A DNA stretch of 64,000 bases from Papaver somniferum (Eukaryota; Streptophyta; Magnoliopsida; Ranunculales; Papaveraceae). This document shows positions 11,412 to 23,639 of this stretch, in pieces. The stretch is taken from NCBI RefSeq assembly GCF_003573695.1, contig NC_039363.1:130245302-130309301 (forward strand), in the 5' to 3' direction. Position 1 is the stretch's first letter; each line of letters begins with the position of its first letter. The position numbers and the translations under genes were made by a program. The notes below the pieces were generated by a model. The model was not told where the DNA came from, did no database searches, and saw only the letters and a program-made list of their open reading frames with translations.

Positions 11412-12350
11412 TGATGAGCACGCAAGTGTGACGCATTTTCACCCATAACTATATTCGCTATGACTAATTTAATCACTAATAATCTTGTTTTAAGTCTTTT
11501 TAAGGAAATAAGCTCTTTTGGAAAAATAGCTCGAAAAAGTGTTAAAGGCAACCAGAGGAACTGATAAAGGCACCCATCATTTCAGATACGGGCACCCAAC
11601 AAATGGATAGAGGCACCATCTTCTTCTTCATTTGAAACAGATTCACATAATTTATGGGAGATCTCAAAGATTTAAGAAAAAGATATCTTCTTGCCTATTA
11701 TACATGAAGTTTTCATATCTTGAAGTTAAAAGAGATAATATACTGATGAGTTTGTTTTTATTGAAAAGGAGAAAGAAAATTTGTAGTTTTATTTATAAAT
11801 AAAAAAAGATAATATCTCCAGAATTTTATTCTAGAAAATAGAGGAAGATGTGTGATAAATGGAGAAAGAAATTATTCCTGAGATATCTTTCATTAAAGAG
11901 AAGATCTGGTGGAGTCATGGAAGAATATTTTGAAAAGATGTTTGAGTAATGGGTTGTTGTGTATAAATAGGGTGCTAATAGGACCAAACAGGTATCCGGA
12001 GAGGGGGGAGTTTTGGAAGAGAAAAATAGTTGCGTTTAATTTTTCTCCATTTTCACCATTGTAAACACTTTTTGAGCAATAAAATAATCTTTTCAGAGTG
12101 TCCACAACATGATGAGCTAGACCCCTATACTGGGTCGACGGAGGAATCCGAATTTCATACATGGGTAAATTTATTTTATTTTTTATATGACTTTTGCACT
12201 AATTAAAATAGAATTATGATTTGAATTAATTAGTTATTATTGTATTTGATGGGTCATGCTTGCTTAAATGTTTGATGTCCCATGCTTACGATTTATAACT
12301 AATATTTTGAGAATCTACTTTGGCAAAATGAGAGTGGATGTTATTTTTAT

Positions 12351-12464
12351 GGGTTATTTGGTTTTTGGTACTTACATTTTGACCAACATTAGTGTTTGGT
12401 CTAACTTTTGTCCAAGTTAGTGCTTGGTACTTGGAAATGACGTTGACCCGCGTGGACTAACTAA
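12351..12464. repeat. Left terminal inverted repeat of the MULE
   Basis: Matches the reverse complement of 17801-17914 with only a few differences, mostly at the inner end. The inner end holds a gacgttgacccgcg block present in both copies. Confidence 0.92.
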
Positions 12465-13049
12465 AATCTTGACTTCTGTTTAGTATATATTTTTATTTTT
12501 AAAATAATAATAATTACTTAACACCGTTAACAGTGCCGTCAACACGTGATTTTCTTAAAAATTCACATGACTACAGTTTTATTCTACGGTCCAGATTCCC
12601 TAGGTCTAACGACCTGATTTTTACCGTTTGGTCATTACCTATAAAAGCACCTTTTCTCATACTATTCTCTACCACCTTTCACATTTTTCTTCTCCTGAAC
12701 CTGCAAATTCTTATCTTCATCGTCAGATGTATGAACCCATCTACTTGTAATACCTATGATATGCCACTCTATGTAATTTGTTCTATATTGTTCCTAAACT
12801 AACAAGCAACACTAACTTATACAACAACAATCTATTCATACACACATAGTTTATAAAGATAAAAACTATTAGCAGTATGTTCATTAAGCAATAACAGTTG
12901 AGGTTCGAAACAAGTTTAGAAACTTATGTCTAATTGTTCATAAAGATAAAAACCTAGATACTGTCATATAGTAGTAGTTCATAAAGCAAGCAACTGCATA
13001 TGTTGTTCAAAATAGTGAAGATGTGGACTTAAATCATAAATGATCATTC

Positions 13050-16000
13050 TTAAGTAAGATCAATAGTGATTCCATTGAGGGGATTACCTATATACCTTTG
13101 GATCCTTCTGCTCCTTCTTGGTGGTGAAGGCAATACAGGTTCAGCCTCATGCTCTGACTCAGGTTCTGGTTCAGGTAGTAGTGGCTCAGGCAGCACGGGC
13201 TCAGGAGTTAGTCTTCTCCTTTTCTGTTGTGCACCACCACCTCTGGTTCTAGCACCACCACCCGTGGTTCTAACACCACCACATGTGGTTCTAACACCAC
13301 CACCAAAGTTTCCTGTCATAAAACAACCATCTAAACCTCCAGTAGGCACTGCAGCTACATATGGGTGTTGCACATCAAAAGGAATTGGTTCGTGCAAAGC
13401 ATCAGGAATGGGTTCTTGCGGCACAGCAGCAGCTGGTGCAGTCTAATAAGAAAATACCAGAAAGTTTGCAGGGATTAACACTTGAAGGGATTAACTAACC
13501 TAACACTTGAAAAATAGAAGTATGGTGTCAATTTGCAGGTATCACCTGAGCCCTTCGAGTCCTTGGAAATGCATCCTCACATAGAAAACCTATACCAAAT
13601 ATGCGCCCTCTCTTTTTATGAACACCAAATGGCAAACCCCTCATTCAACCTCTACCCCCACCTCTAGTACCTAGAGTCCAACCACCTCTTCCGAAAGATC
13701 TTCCAGGAGGGACCCAAACTGGTGCAGATGGTGCCGCTGTTGATAGTGCAGTTGGTGTTGGTGCAGCTGGTGCATGTGTTGATGGTGCAGTTGGTTCTGG
13801 AGTAGCTGGTTCTGGTGCAGCTGGTGCAGTTGTTGATGGTGTAGTTGGTGATGCTGCTGGTGATGGTGCAGTTGGTTCAGTTACATCCTCAAAGAGCAAG
13901 TATTCAGCTCCTCTACCACCTGTTCTGCCACCTCCTCTACCACCTGTCATGCCACCTCCTCTGCCACCTGTCCTTCCACCTCCTCTTCCACCTCCTCTGC
14001 CAACTGTCCTTCCACCTCCTCTACCATCTATCCTTCCACCTATTATGCCACCTCCTCTCCTACCTGTCCTGCAACCTCCACTCCCACCTCCTTTTCCACT
14101 ATTATGTTGTTCATTTAGATACTCTACAAAATCCATAGATGGATTCCTCATCACTTGTGGTTCACCATCTGCAAACAAAGAATATCATTAAAATTAGTCA
14201 AAACAAGACAAAGATAAAGATAAAGATTTCCAAAAAGATAAAGACAAATAAAATATAAAAGTTCACCACCTTGGGAAGCTTCAAATTCAGCCTTTCTAGG
14301 ACAACCCCTCTTGTTTTTCCCAAATTCCAAACATAATTTACACTGCTTTCTCTGTCTATTTCCACCTCTAGCTTCATCTGCATCTCTTCTCCTTTCCGTC
14401 TTTGGTCTGCCTTTCTGCCTCTCATATAGTGGAGGTTTTACTTTATGTTGAATTTCATCCAATGACTTCCATTTACATACATTGTCCATTGGACCAACCA
14501 TTCCAGCATATGTGGCTCTGTACTTGTCCACATTATGATATTCATCAACATACCTGCAAAACAAGAAGAAAACAACAATAATATTGATTATAGATAAAGT
14601 TGTTAAACATAAAATTTCATAAAAAATAATAATTAAAGACAACCATGAAACAACTTACTCTTTCCAATCAGCATTTCTGTTGAAAAATGAATCATTGATT
14701 GCATGTTCACAAGGAATCCCAGTGACATCCCAAAACCTACAAGAACATTGATGCTTAGGCAAATCAACAACCCAAGAACATCCATTCCTGTGATCAAGGA
14801 CTGTCCACACATCTTTGCTAGTAGGGACGCTTTCAAATGTTGTTGCTTTTTGCCTGTTCATATTATAAATCTCTTCTGCCCTTGGGACCACACCTCCATC
14901 AGGATAACTCTCACCTTGTAGTCTCCTATCAAACATCAACCTTGTCACCATCAGGTGATACTTCTCAAGAAACTTACAAACAGGTAGACCTCTTATATCC
15001 AATATCCATGCATTAAAAGCTTCACAAAAGTTTGAAGTTATGTGTTCACAGCTTGATGAAGTATCAAAGAAAGACCTTTCCCACTGTGCAGAATCTTCTC
15101 TCTGTAAATAAGCCACTTCTTCTGGTCTTACATCCATCATCTTCTTCATTTCTATATCATGATCTTCCTTCACATATGACCTTGTTGTATTCCATGCAAG
15201 TGCTTCTAGATGCTTTCCAGGGTGATATCTTTTCATGTTCTTGTACATATGTCTAAAACAATACCTATGGTAATGATTCACATCAACAAAGTTTGTGTCA
15301 ACAGCTGATATGAGTCCCTTCTCCCTGTCTGATATGAATGTAAGTGCTCTTGGATGTAGTTTCAAATATGGGGCAACAATCCTAAGAAACTCAGTCCAAT
15401 TCTCTTTGTTTTCCTTTCTACATATGAATATAGCAATTGGAAATAATCCATTGTTTGCATCTAATGACATAATGCTTAAGCAAACACCTCCATACTTCCC
15501 TTTCAGAAAACAACCATCTAAACCTAGAATAGGTCTACAACCAAGTCTAAACCCTTATATAGAACATTTACACTATACATAGATGCTTGAACTTACCAGC
15601 TTCATCTTTTGCACATCTAGCAATACTACCATCATTCCTCTTCAGTATTTGCTCACAACATTCAGGACTTAAAGCATAACTTTCTTCATAGTTGCCAAAA
15701 AATCTCTCCATACACATATGCCAAGCATGCCAAGCAGTCCAATAAGAGATCTCTACAGAGTGAACCCTCTTCACTTCAGACTTGAAATCATTTGTTTTAT
15801 AGTTAGGATGAGCTTTAAATGCATCTAACATAACCCTGAATACCCACCTACAAACACAAAATAGTTCACACACACATTAGATACCTAAAGTAATGTTGAA
15901 CATAAAAATCATAAATTAAACAACATTTGTAAACACAATTACCTTGCTTTCTCCAAGGTATTGTTGATTCCATGAGTGGTTTTACAAGTATGCTCAAAAT

Positions 16001-17051
16001 CACCCTTCTTGCACCTAAATGTAACTTTATCCCAAATTCTTGAGCAATATACATTCCATCTACAGTTTGGGTCCTTGCATTTATATTGTTGTTGAATTTC
16101 AGTATTCTTGACCTGGACAATGTCAAAATTCTGAAATATATTTTGATCCTTTATATAATCCCTGCATTCTTGGCATGAAGCCCATTCATGCGCAACAAAC
16201 ATATTGTCCAGAATAGTAGTATCACTCTTCCAAGTCTTCAACTCTTCCTATTCATAGACTCTTCCTGTTTTCTCCACATAGTCATGATACTCTGCACTCT
16301 TCTTAATCACACTTGTTAACTGCTCAGCCATGTCATCCTCTTTCTCAGTGGATTACTCTTGTGGAACTTCTATTGGATCTTGTTCTTCATCTGACTCTGA
16401 CTCACCAACTGATATATACATCTCTTCAGGATTACACTTGTTAATATTGAGGACCTTTTTCTTAGTTGGTTCCACAGCAGCTTCCTCTACTTGATTAACT
16501 GATTCAACTTGGCTCATATCCACATCAACATATGATCCACTTGATGGTTCACTAACACTTCTACCTAAACCATTTACACAACTACTTGACCCAACTACAT
16601 TAACATCTTTGTTATCTCTTCTTGTACCACCACCCTATTTAAAAACTTTACTAACCTTTCTTGTACTACCACCTACCTCTTTAACACCTTTCCTAACCTT
16701 TCTTGTACTGCCACCCACCTCTTTAACACCTTTCCTAACTTCATTTACACCACTACTTGACCCACCTTCTGTATTCACATTCACTGTCACATTTACGTTG
16801 ACATTTAAATCATCCATCTGACTTACATTCACATTTAAATCATCCACCTGAATTACAACAGTTTCCTCTTCAATACCTTTGGTACTATTTGGCTTGTCAT
16901 ACTTGTGTAACTGTGACAGCCAATCTAGTTCCTCCTCAGCAAAACAATCAGGCCTTTTTGCATATAAATGAGAATCCTTTTTGGACCTACTAGTCCTTAC
17001 CAAATAACCATATTTAGTTGGATAATATTTAGGCAGTTCAGACCCATCCAT
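13050..17051 (-). pseudogene. MULE transposase, five or six exons, four nonsense codons
   Basis: Read from 17051 downward. The N-terminal part (17051-16250) is Asn/Val/Ser-rich. A MuDR-type DNA-binding region follows (16241-15943: VKNTEIQQQYKCKDPNCRW, later HTCKTTHG). The catalytic region has LDGCFLKGKYGG near 15515, FISDREKG near 15335 and SNFCEAFNAW near 15020, supplying the expected D, D and E. A SWIM zinc finger CSCRFWDVTGIPCEH ends near 14685. The C-terminal part has YVDEYHNVDKYRATY, then a Gly/Arg-rich tail. Good splice sites define introns 15848-15942, 14554-14658, 14169-14269 and 13443-13545 (95-105 bp). A 43-base gap at 15554-15596 with GTAAGT...AAG ends restores the frame, but is short for a plant intron and may be a frameshift. 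In-frame stops lie at 16635-16637, 16353-16355, 16248-16250 and 13645-13647. Spliced length would be near 1185 codons. Confidence 0.9.
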
Positions 17052-17800
17052 TTCTGCACATCAACATCACACTACAAGTTAATACATTGCATACTTAATC
17101 AAAGGACCACTTCACTGTATACTTTAATCAAAGAACCACTTCTCTGTGTGGAAACCAACAAAAAATCCGACAAAGTAACCATTAAACAAACAAACCCCAC
17201 GTTCTATTTCCCCTTTAAAGTCTTAAAAAACACCCAATTCCAAAAATCCCCAAATTAAAAAAAAAACCAACTTTATGAAATCGAAAAAGGAAAGAAATCA
17301 GACAAAACCTGACACTTAAATTACTCTAATAAGATCGAATCATATCAAAAATAATGAATCTAATGCATAAAACATACAAAATCGTACACAAATCATAACA
17401 CTTACCACTGTAATCGATTGCACAGGTACACAAGAAGTTCTTTTCACCAAAATATTCCAAATAGGTCTTCAATAACTAAAAGAGAATACTAAAACCTAAC
17501 AATAACACTAGATTAACCTAGATTCAATTACGATATGAATCTCTCCTAACATTTTCTTCGCTCTTATCTCTGATGGTGGCGGGTAAAAAAACTCACTAAT
17601 GAAATTAGGGCAAACATCTTTTTCGTTTATATCGATTGGGTATATTCAATCTTAGCCATTCATCGAGTAGAGACTGCTATTGCACGTACACGTGTTAGAT
17701 AGGAAACTCTGTTAAGGACATGGTTTGTCATTGTTGGTAAAGTTATTTAATTTTTGGTAATTAAATATTTAATTCACGGAAAGAGAACCACGTCATCAAA

Positions 17801-17914
17801 TTGGTTAGTCAGCGCGGGTCAACGTCATTTCCAAGTACCAAGCACTAACTTGGACAAAAGTTAGACCAAACACTAATGTTGGTCAAAATATAAGTACCAA
17901 AAACCAAATAACCC
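17801..17914. repeat. Right terminal inverted repeat of the MULE
   Basis: Partner of 12351-12464. It lies upstream of the transposase start, so it would contain or border the transposase promoter, as in other Mutator elements. Confidence 0.92.
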
Positions 17915-18096
17915 TATTTTTATTGAGCGATAATTGTTGAAAATGAATAATTGAGCCTTATGATATGAATTCTGTGGAATCCGAGTCCCAGTAGCTCTCT
18001 TTTTATTATTTTCGTTAAACTTTTAAATTTAGTCTTCACAAGTCTTAGAGTTCGAATCCTATTTACAACAACGACAATAAAAATCTCACCAACTAC

Positions 18097-19140
18097 CAAG
18101 TGCAAACAACAACAATCCATCATATTGGCAACAAAAGACTTATGATTTTCTCTCTTCAACTCTTAACACTTCTCATATAATTCAAGAGGGTTTTCAATGC
18201 TAGTATTTCATGAGATTAAGGGAAAGATAGAATAGAAAATGTCAAAGCTATGCAAACTGAATACATTTTATTGCATGAAAGGGGAGACGATAGTTTATCC
18301 CAACAAAGGACTTTACAAGCTTATTCGCTCGAATTAAGATTTACTCTCAATCTGCTAACAAGTAGTTCTTCTACCAAAATAAAGACTACTAAACTTATTA
18401 TTCTTCTAGCCTATTTATAGTGCTAAAGCAAAATTTATGTGCAACCAAGTGCACAAGCCTATGGACAGATGACTATCCATAGGCAGTTCCTATAACCACT
18501 AATGTGCATTTCAAACGCTACACTTTTGTGTTGTCCGCTAATTGATTCTACACCTGTTCTTGGGGGTTATGCTTGCCAAACAAAAGTTATAAACGTTGTT
18601 CATAACCGTTCCAATCCATCTCCAAACTCTGCCACACGTGTAATACACATAACCATCCTGAGCCATGTTTGCACCATGATGGCGCTATAGTTGGTTTGTC
18701 TATGCACTTTATTCTCTTGGAAGATATCATGTGAGTAAAGTCATGCCATTCCAAGCTTTAATCTACTACTTAGCTCAACTTCATAAATTTGCAATCATGT
18801 GCATGTTTGGCATTGTCACTGTTGCAATGCATTGCCAAGGCCTTGGTTAAATATCAAGTCAATGGCTAAATCATTCCTTGACTTTCGTTGTGTCCTTAAT
18901 TCATTCCTTGAGCTGGGCCAACTCACAATTCTCGTACATGCATCATTACGACATTGGATGCTGCCTATGCTAATGGCATTAATTGTCCTTAACTAGCTAT
19001 ATTTTGTCGGGCACTTTGCTTCATGTTGTGCCACTGACTATTCGGCATAACACCATCATTGCGTTTCACTTCTAGATCAGTACATGGAAAATTGCAAAAA
19101 AGATGTCACTAGATAAGAACCATCCTTGGTGGGTATCCAA
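18097..19140. other. Unassigned region with LTR- or promoter-like minus strand
   Basis: No protein gene is visible. On the minus strand a tataaataggc lies near 18421-18411, followed by sequence rich in aagaag/aataataag, which looks like a promoter and leader, possibly of an old LTR that the retrotransposon at 9007 entered. An exact 9-bp inverted repeat, gcctatgga and tccataggc, lies at 18457-18465 and 18475-18483. Confidence 0.35.
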
Positions 19141-19405
19141 ACATGCCATAAGGCGAGTTTGGTACTGTAGCTTTTGGAAAATCGCTTTTTCTGTCGTGCT
19201 GTGATGTGCTGCGATGTGCTGTGCTGCGGAAAAAAACAGTTAGATGTTTGGTAAACTCTAATCTTAAAAATGTTGTAAGTTTAAAAAACAAATGAAATTT
19301 TGTTTGGTAAATTATCATGTGAAGTGATGTTGATATAACTAATGACGAAAATAGTCATGTTTAAAAATACGTTATTACTATTATTACTATCATAGTATTT
19401 TCATA

Positions 19406-19751
19406 CTCCCTCCGTCTCCAATATAAAGGCGGAGAAGTAAAATTCTTTAGTCCCTATAGATAGGCATAAAAACAATTCAAATGTGATTTTTTCCATATTT
19501 ACCCTTATTAAAGAGTATGATGTTAACAAACTTAGTTAATGCTTTTAGTAATTCCCAAGAAAAAATCCACTTTTCAATATTTTAGTGGGATAAAAACTCT
19601 TAATAAATTGAAATTTTCCATATTTCCTAGATAAATGTATTGGAATTGATGAGGGTAAATCAGGGAACATTAGGAAAATTTATAAAAACCAAATTTTTTC
19701 TTATTCTAAGAGGATTCCACTTTTCCGCCTATATATAGGAGACAGAGGGAG
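19406..19751. mobile_element. Stowaway MITE (Tc1/mariner type)
   Basis: A 346-bp element with the classic ends CTCCCTCCGTCTCC...GGAGACAGAGGGAG, flanked by TA on both sides (19404-19405 and 19752-19753). It is non-coding and AT-rich. Confidence 0.93.
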
Positions 19752-20800
19752 TATATAACAAAAATAAATAAAAATGAAACAAGATTCTTACACGTCGGTG
19801 GAAGGTAGCCGAGCAACAAGCTGGGACCCACTCCTTTTTGAATAATAATACCTAACCTACGAAATAAATAACCTCCTGTCTTGCAGTTTGCGTTTTGACT
19901 TGCAAGACAATTATTCAATATTTTCAAAAATACACATGTGTTTGCACCAAATTCTCCCAAAATTGAAAATGTAAGTACACTAAACTCATAACCATGCGAT
20001 AGGCATTTGCACACGTTGTTAGTGCACTTGCGGATAACAACAGTAGAGATAGCACGTCCAGGGGTGAAATTCATGGTGCTAACACTTGTAAAGGGTATTT
20101 TTAGTATTAGTATTATTATATTATTGCCACTATGAAATTCTTGTACAAAAATTATCCATAAAAATTTTGTATAACATTAATCCAAGTAATATTGTTGTAA
20201 GCAAAAAAAAAAAAAAATTCAAGTAGATTCGCTAGTTTGGTTGCTTCCACATTTTGTGTACTATGTTCTCTATTTACGCAGGTTCGGAATATCCGTCACT
20301 TGTATTTCCTCGCACGTAGCATATAATAGAAATCTATGGACAAATCTTGGCATATTAATAAAATAGGAAGGTTAAAAATAAAAATTTGTTATTTCAACTT
20401 TTTGTGGGTCCACAACTTTTGTTTTTCAGCTTTTAAAAACTACTCACCAGTAGCTATTAAAAACAGGTCTAAAATGAAAGTGTTTTCGGGTAAAAGCACT
20501 TTAATTTTTTTTTACCAAACATAATTATTGGTCAAAATTTGTTGAAAATGTGTTACAAAGTGCTTATGACGAAATTATCTGAAATTCTAAATGAACCGCT
20601 CAAAAAACCGCACTCCTCACAGTTTTCTTTTTAATTTGTGGGTCCCAGTAGACCCCACCCTTCGGGATCTGAGCAGTGGGTATGCTATGTGTCTTGCGGG
20701 TTTTTTGTGTTGTTTTTTACTCGGTTTATACAAACTTTTTGTAATCTCAAACGGGGCTATAAGATCTCACCGAATATTGGACCAATGATACGACAACATA
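19752..20800. other. Non-coding spacer with remnants of an unidentified DNA element
   Basis: No gene is recognised. The sequences ggcgagtttggtactgtagc (near 19154) and, inverted, ctcaaacggggctataag (near 20747-20764) resemble weak terminal repeats of a small DNA transposon into which the Stowaway element jumped, but the match is poor. Poly-A runs occur near 20201-20217. Confidence 0.3.
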
Positions 20801-20944
20801 ACCCTTTCCTATTCAGTAAAACCCCTAATTCGCTGAAATCTTTTCACTTTCCCTGGAAAACCATTTACATCAAGAGATCTCAAGTTATCGCTTTGGTTTT
20901 TTCTTGATTTCTTCCAGAGTCCAGACTGATATTAGGTTTCCAGC

Positions 20945-21130
20945 ATGGAAGAACCAAGAAATTCCTCATTTCGTAATAGTATCGATAGGATCAGCAATTT
21001 ACCAGAAAACCTAATTCACCACATCATGTCTTTCATGGACATGGCATATGTAGTTCAAACTTGTGTCCTGTCTAAGAGATGGAAACATCTTTGGACTATT
21101 ACCCCAAATGATATTATATCAAATAACTAA
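20945..21130 (+). pseudogene. F-box/LRR/FBD gene, 5' fragment (F-box)
   Basis: Codes for MEEPRNSS... followed by an F-box (about residues 14-55: DRISNLPENLIHHIMSF, then VVQTCVLSKRWKHLW). In such proteins the F-box binds Skp1 in an SCF ubiquitin ligase. The frame is genuine gene sequence to 21108, where the LTR element at 21109-34558 begins; the last eight codons to the stop at 21128-21130 are transposon sequence. Transcribed as it stands, it would give a 61-residue F-box-only peptide. The rest of the gene resumes at 34559. The 5' flank (about 20820-20944) resembles that of the second copy near 48700-48817. Confidence 0.85.
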
Positions 21131-21640
21131 TTAATATAAGAGGCACTTATCTGATTTTCGTGTCGTCTCCGATTCAATTTTTCATGACTTGAACATCCCT
21201 GTTAAACACCATAGACATAAGAAACTGGTAATGGTAGATTGAGTCATATGTTCAACATGTTGTCCTTAAGACAAGAATGTCCGGCTACACTCTGAAAAAG
21301 ATGATGCTATAGCCCTACGGGTACTTCTGCCTCCAAGATAAAACAATCTTAACAAATTTGAATAGCACATTCAAACTTGTCCTTCTAGAACTTGGCAGCG
21401 GAAAACTCACGAGGCGTTAGCACTTAAACCCTCGTATCAAAACATTGAAGACGAAGAAGAAGTTATTTTTTCGGACGTAAGAGAGATTCATTATATTTAT
21501 ATACCCTAACCCAAATCCAAAATATATAAGGTAAACTTATCCCGTAAAAACTAAGAGATAAATTTGGAAGGTGTTTTTATTTTTGAAAAAACCGTTTTAT
21601 TATTAATTTTTATTCACATAAAAAACTTATTTTTCCAACA
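21109..21640 (-). repeat. LTR copy next to the polypurine tract
   Basis: Near-identical to 34025-34558, with only scattered substitutions visible. It starts at the exact point where the F-box reading frame breaks. Confidence 0.9.
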
Positions 21641-23639
21641 ATCCCCCACATGAATGAAAATACTATAAAACACGGAAAACAGAAAATATCATGAATAGGC
21701 ATAGGTGTCCATAAGGTCTTGAACCTTTGCTTAGTGAGAGGTTACCGGAACTACTTATTACCCAGTGTCCATAAGGTCTTGAACTGTCTAACATTTGGTG
21801 TAAGTCGCGATAACAACCACACATGAAATCTCCAAGGTTGCTGCCAAGCTCATGCGGTTGTGTCCGTTTTGGCCCTGGACGTATCTTGTTTCTCAGAATG
21901 CTCTAGAGAATCAGCTCATATTCTCATAGGAAGCGACCCACTTCCTCATTCAGATAGATGAGTTCCATCAAGAGTGTTCACTGCTACACCCCACTTCAAT
22001 CTTAAATTGAAACTATAGTACTCATTAAGACTTATTAAAAGTCATCCTTCACATGCAGTCACACTATCACATCTACACCATAGGGAAGGGACTAGAGAAT
22101 ATAATTCTCGGATAGTGTTTACCATTACCCATCATAAATTAGTTGTCTCATTCGAAACCTTGATCTTGGGATCTCCAGTCAGCAAGGTTGAGTATCCTTC
22201 ATGGCAAGTTTATTTTATGAGCTTAAGTCCCATCCCCCTCGATGTATAATTACAAACTATCTCTCTAGAAAATCCTTTCGTCAAAGGACCACTGATTTTT
22301 CTGTTGACTTCACTAAGTCTATTAGGTTCTCTTTTGACTTTACATGTCTAAGGAGACCTCTTTTTGACTTCACGAATCAACTAAAATTACTTCATTAGAG
22401 AGTATAGTTTTCTTACCGAATTAGCCTTCTCTGAGTATGTCTAGACTTTGTCATTGCTCATTTACTTTAGACTCACATAGTCAATTGAGTTTCTGCAATG
22501 AAGGCCACAGGCTTCGGTCACAGAGGAATATCTTCTAAGAAGCATATTAATAGCTATTCCGCTTCCTCTCGTGCTTTAATTAAAGCACACGAACTTTGAT
22601 TTCTCGAAAAATCAATTTCATCATGTATATTTTAAGGAATTCCTTAGATAGATACTCCTTAAGAGGGTACATACATAAGCTAATATTTTTCCATAGCCTG
22701 AAACAACAACATCTCTTAAGGTCAGTACAATATGTATCGCATACACAATTTAATATGTACCTCAAGTATCGCAAATCTCTAATCAGATCATCCCAGTATT
22801 TCTCTTGAGGTACAAGGGTATTTGTATACACATGATATACTGCACATTTACAACACACATTAAATGCATCGAGTTTGACAAATACCATTTCCTTCAGAAT
22901 ATCTTCTGGTTCCCTTCGATCCTTTAGATCAAATCAACCAACTTGGTCTTTCAGTCAAATCGTAAATATCACATATTTCATAGGTGGTTGTAAAGTATAA
23001 AAAATACATGTACTATTCAGTAGTACATTCTTTACAGCTTCCTCAAAATTAAGGTTAGTGCAATATATATATCACATATTTCAAATTGAATATGTACCTC
23101 ATGCATTCCAATCTCTGATCCTTTAGTCAGAGCATCCCTGTGATTTCCCAGGGTAAACGAGGATATGCAAATCTGTTTTACAACACATATTAAACACGTT
23201 AGACAGAAACTATATCCTCAAAATTTCTTTTGGTTACCTACACTACGGGAAAAATATACATCTACAACTGGAGATTTACAACACTTCGCTATACATCGTA
23301 GAAAGTCCTATGTTTTACAACTTGTTTCAAAAGAAGAGTTGTTGTATATCATCACTACCAACCCTTAGGAACAAGGGGTTACGCTAAGAAAACAAACGAC
23401 AACTCCTTTAGCAAAACTGTTATGACGACATTTAGGTATAACAACTTTGTTTCATAAGTGTAGTGACTTAGCCTATCACAATTCTCACAAGTGTTGTTGA
23501 AGAACACAAAAATATGATAATGAAAAATACGTTAGAGGGGAGATTCGAACATGAACCTAATGCATGGATGTCTAGCTCATCAACCATCCTTACAGTTCAC
23601 AAGTTTAGTTTTTTTTTTTTTTTAATAGAAACATATAAC

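Larger units (their letters stand above)
12351..17914 (-). mobile_element. Mutator-like element (MULE) with transposase gene
   Basis: A 5564-bp DNA transposon with long, nearly perfect terminal inverted repeats (about 114 bp at 12351-12464 and 17801-17914, opening gggttatttggtttttggta) and an exact 9-bp target duplication tatttttat, the length expected for Mutator elements. It encodes a spliced MULE transposase on the minus strand (17051 to 13050), so it is the autonomous type in structure, though the gene now carries stops. The 5' LTR of the host retrotransposon shows the uninterrupted target site. Confidence 0.95.
9007..18091 (+). mobile_element. Non-autonomous LTR retrotransposon, structurally complete
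   Basis: Two LTRs (9007-10114, 1108 bp; 11412-12350 joined to 17924-18091, 1107 bp) flank an internal region of only 1.3 kb. The element has TG...CA ends, a primer site at 10118, a polypurine tract just before 11412, and a perfect 5-bp target duplication actac at 9002-9006 and 18092-18096. No gag, protease, reverse transcriptase or integrase is present, so it would have to be moved by a partner element. Its tRNA-Asp-type primer site and agtgtggggg tract suggest a Ty3/gypsy partner. The 3' LTR was later split by a Mutator-like element. The LTRs look highly similar by eye, which suggests a fairly recent insertion. Confidence 0.9.
11412..18091 (+). repeat. 3' LTR of the element at 9007, split by a Mutator-like insertion
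   Basis: The two pieces 11412-12350 and 17924-18091 together match the 5' LTR over its whole length. The break falls inside the sequence tatttttat, duplicated on both sides of the insertion (12342-12350 and 17915-17923). Confidence 0.9.

Noticed and set aside
13066..14191. Plus-strand frames of 80-126 codons rich in Ser/Gly or Pro/Leu
   Set aside because: They are the reverse strand of the Gly/Arg-rich transposase tail, which has good splice sites and homology on the minus strand.
19149..20770. A larger DNA transposon enclosing the Stowaway MITE
   Set aside because: The candidate ends match poorly and no target duplication could be fixed, so it is only mentioned in the spacer entry.
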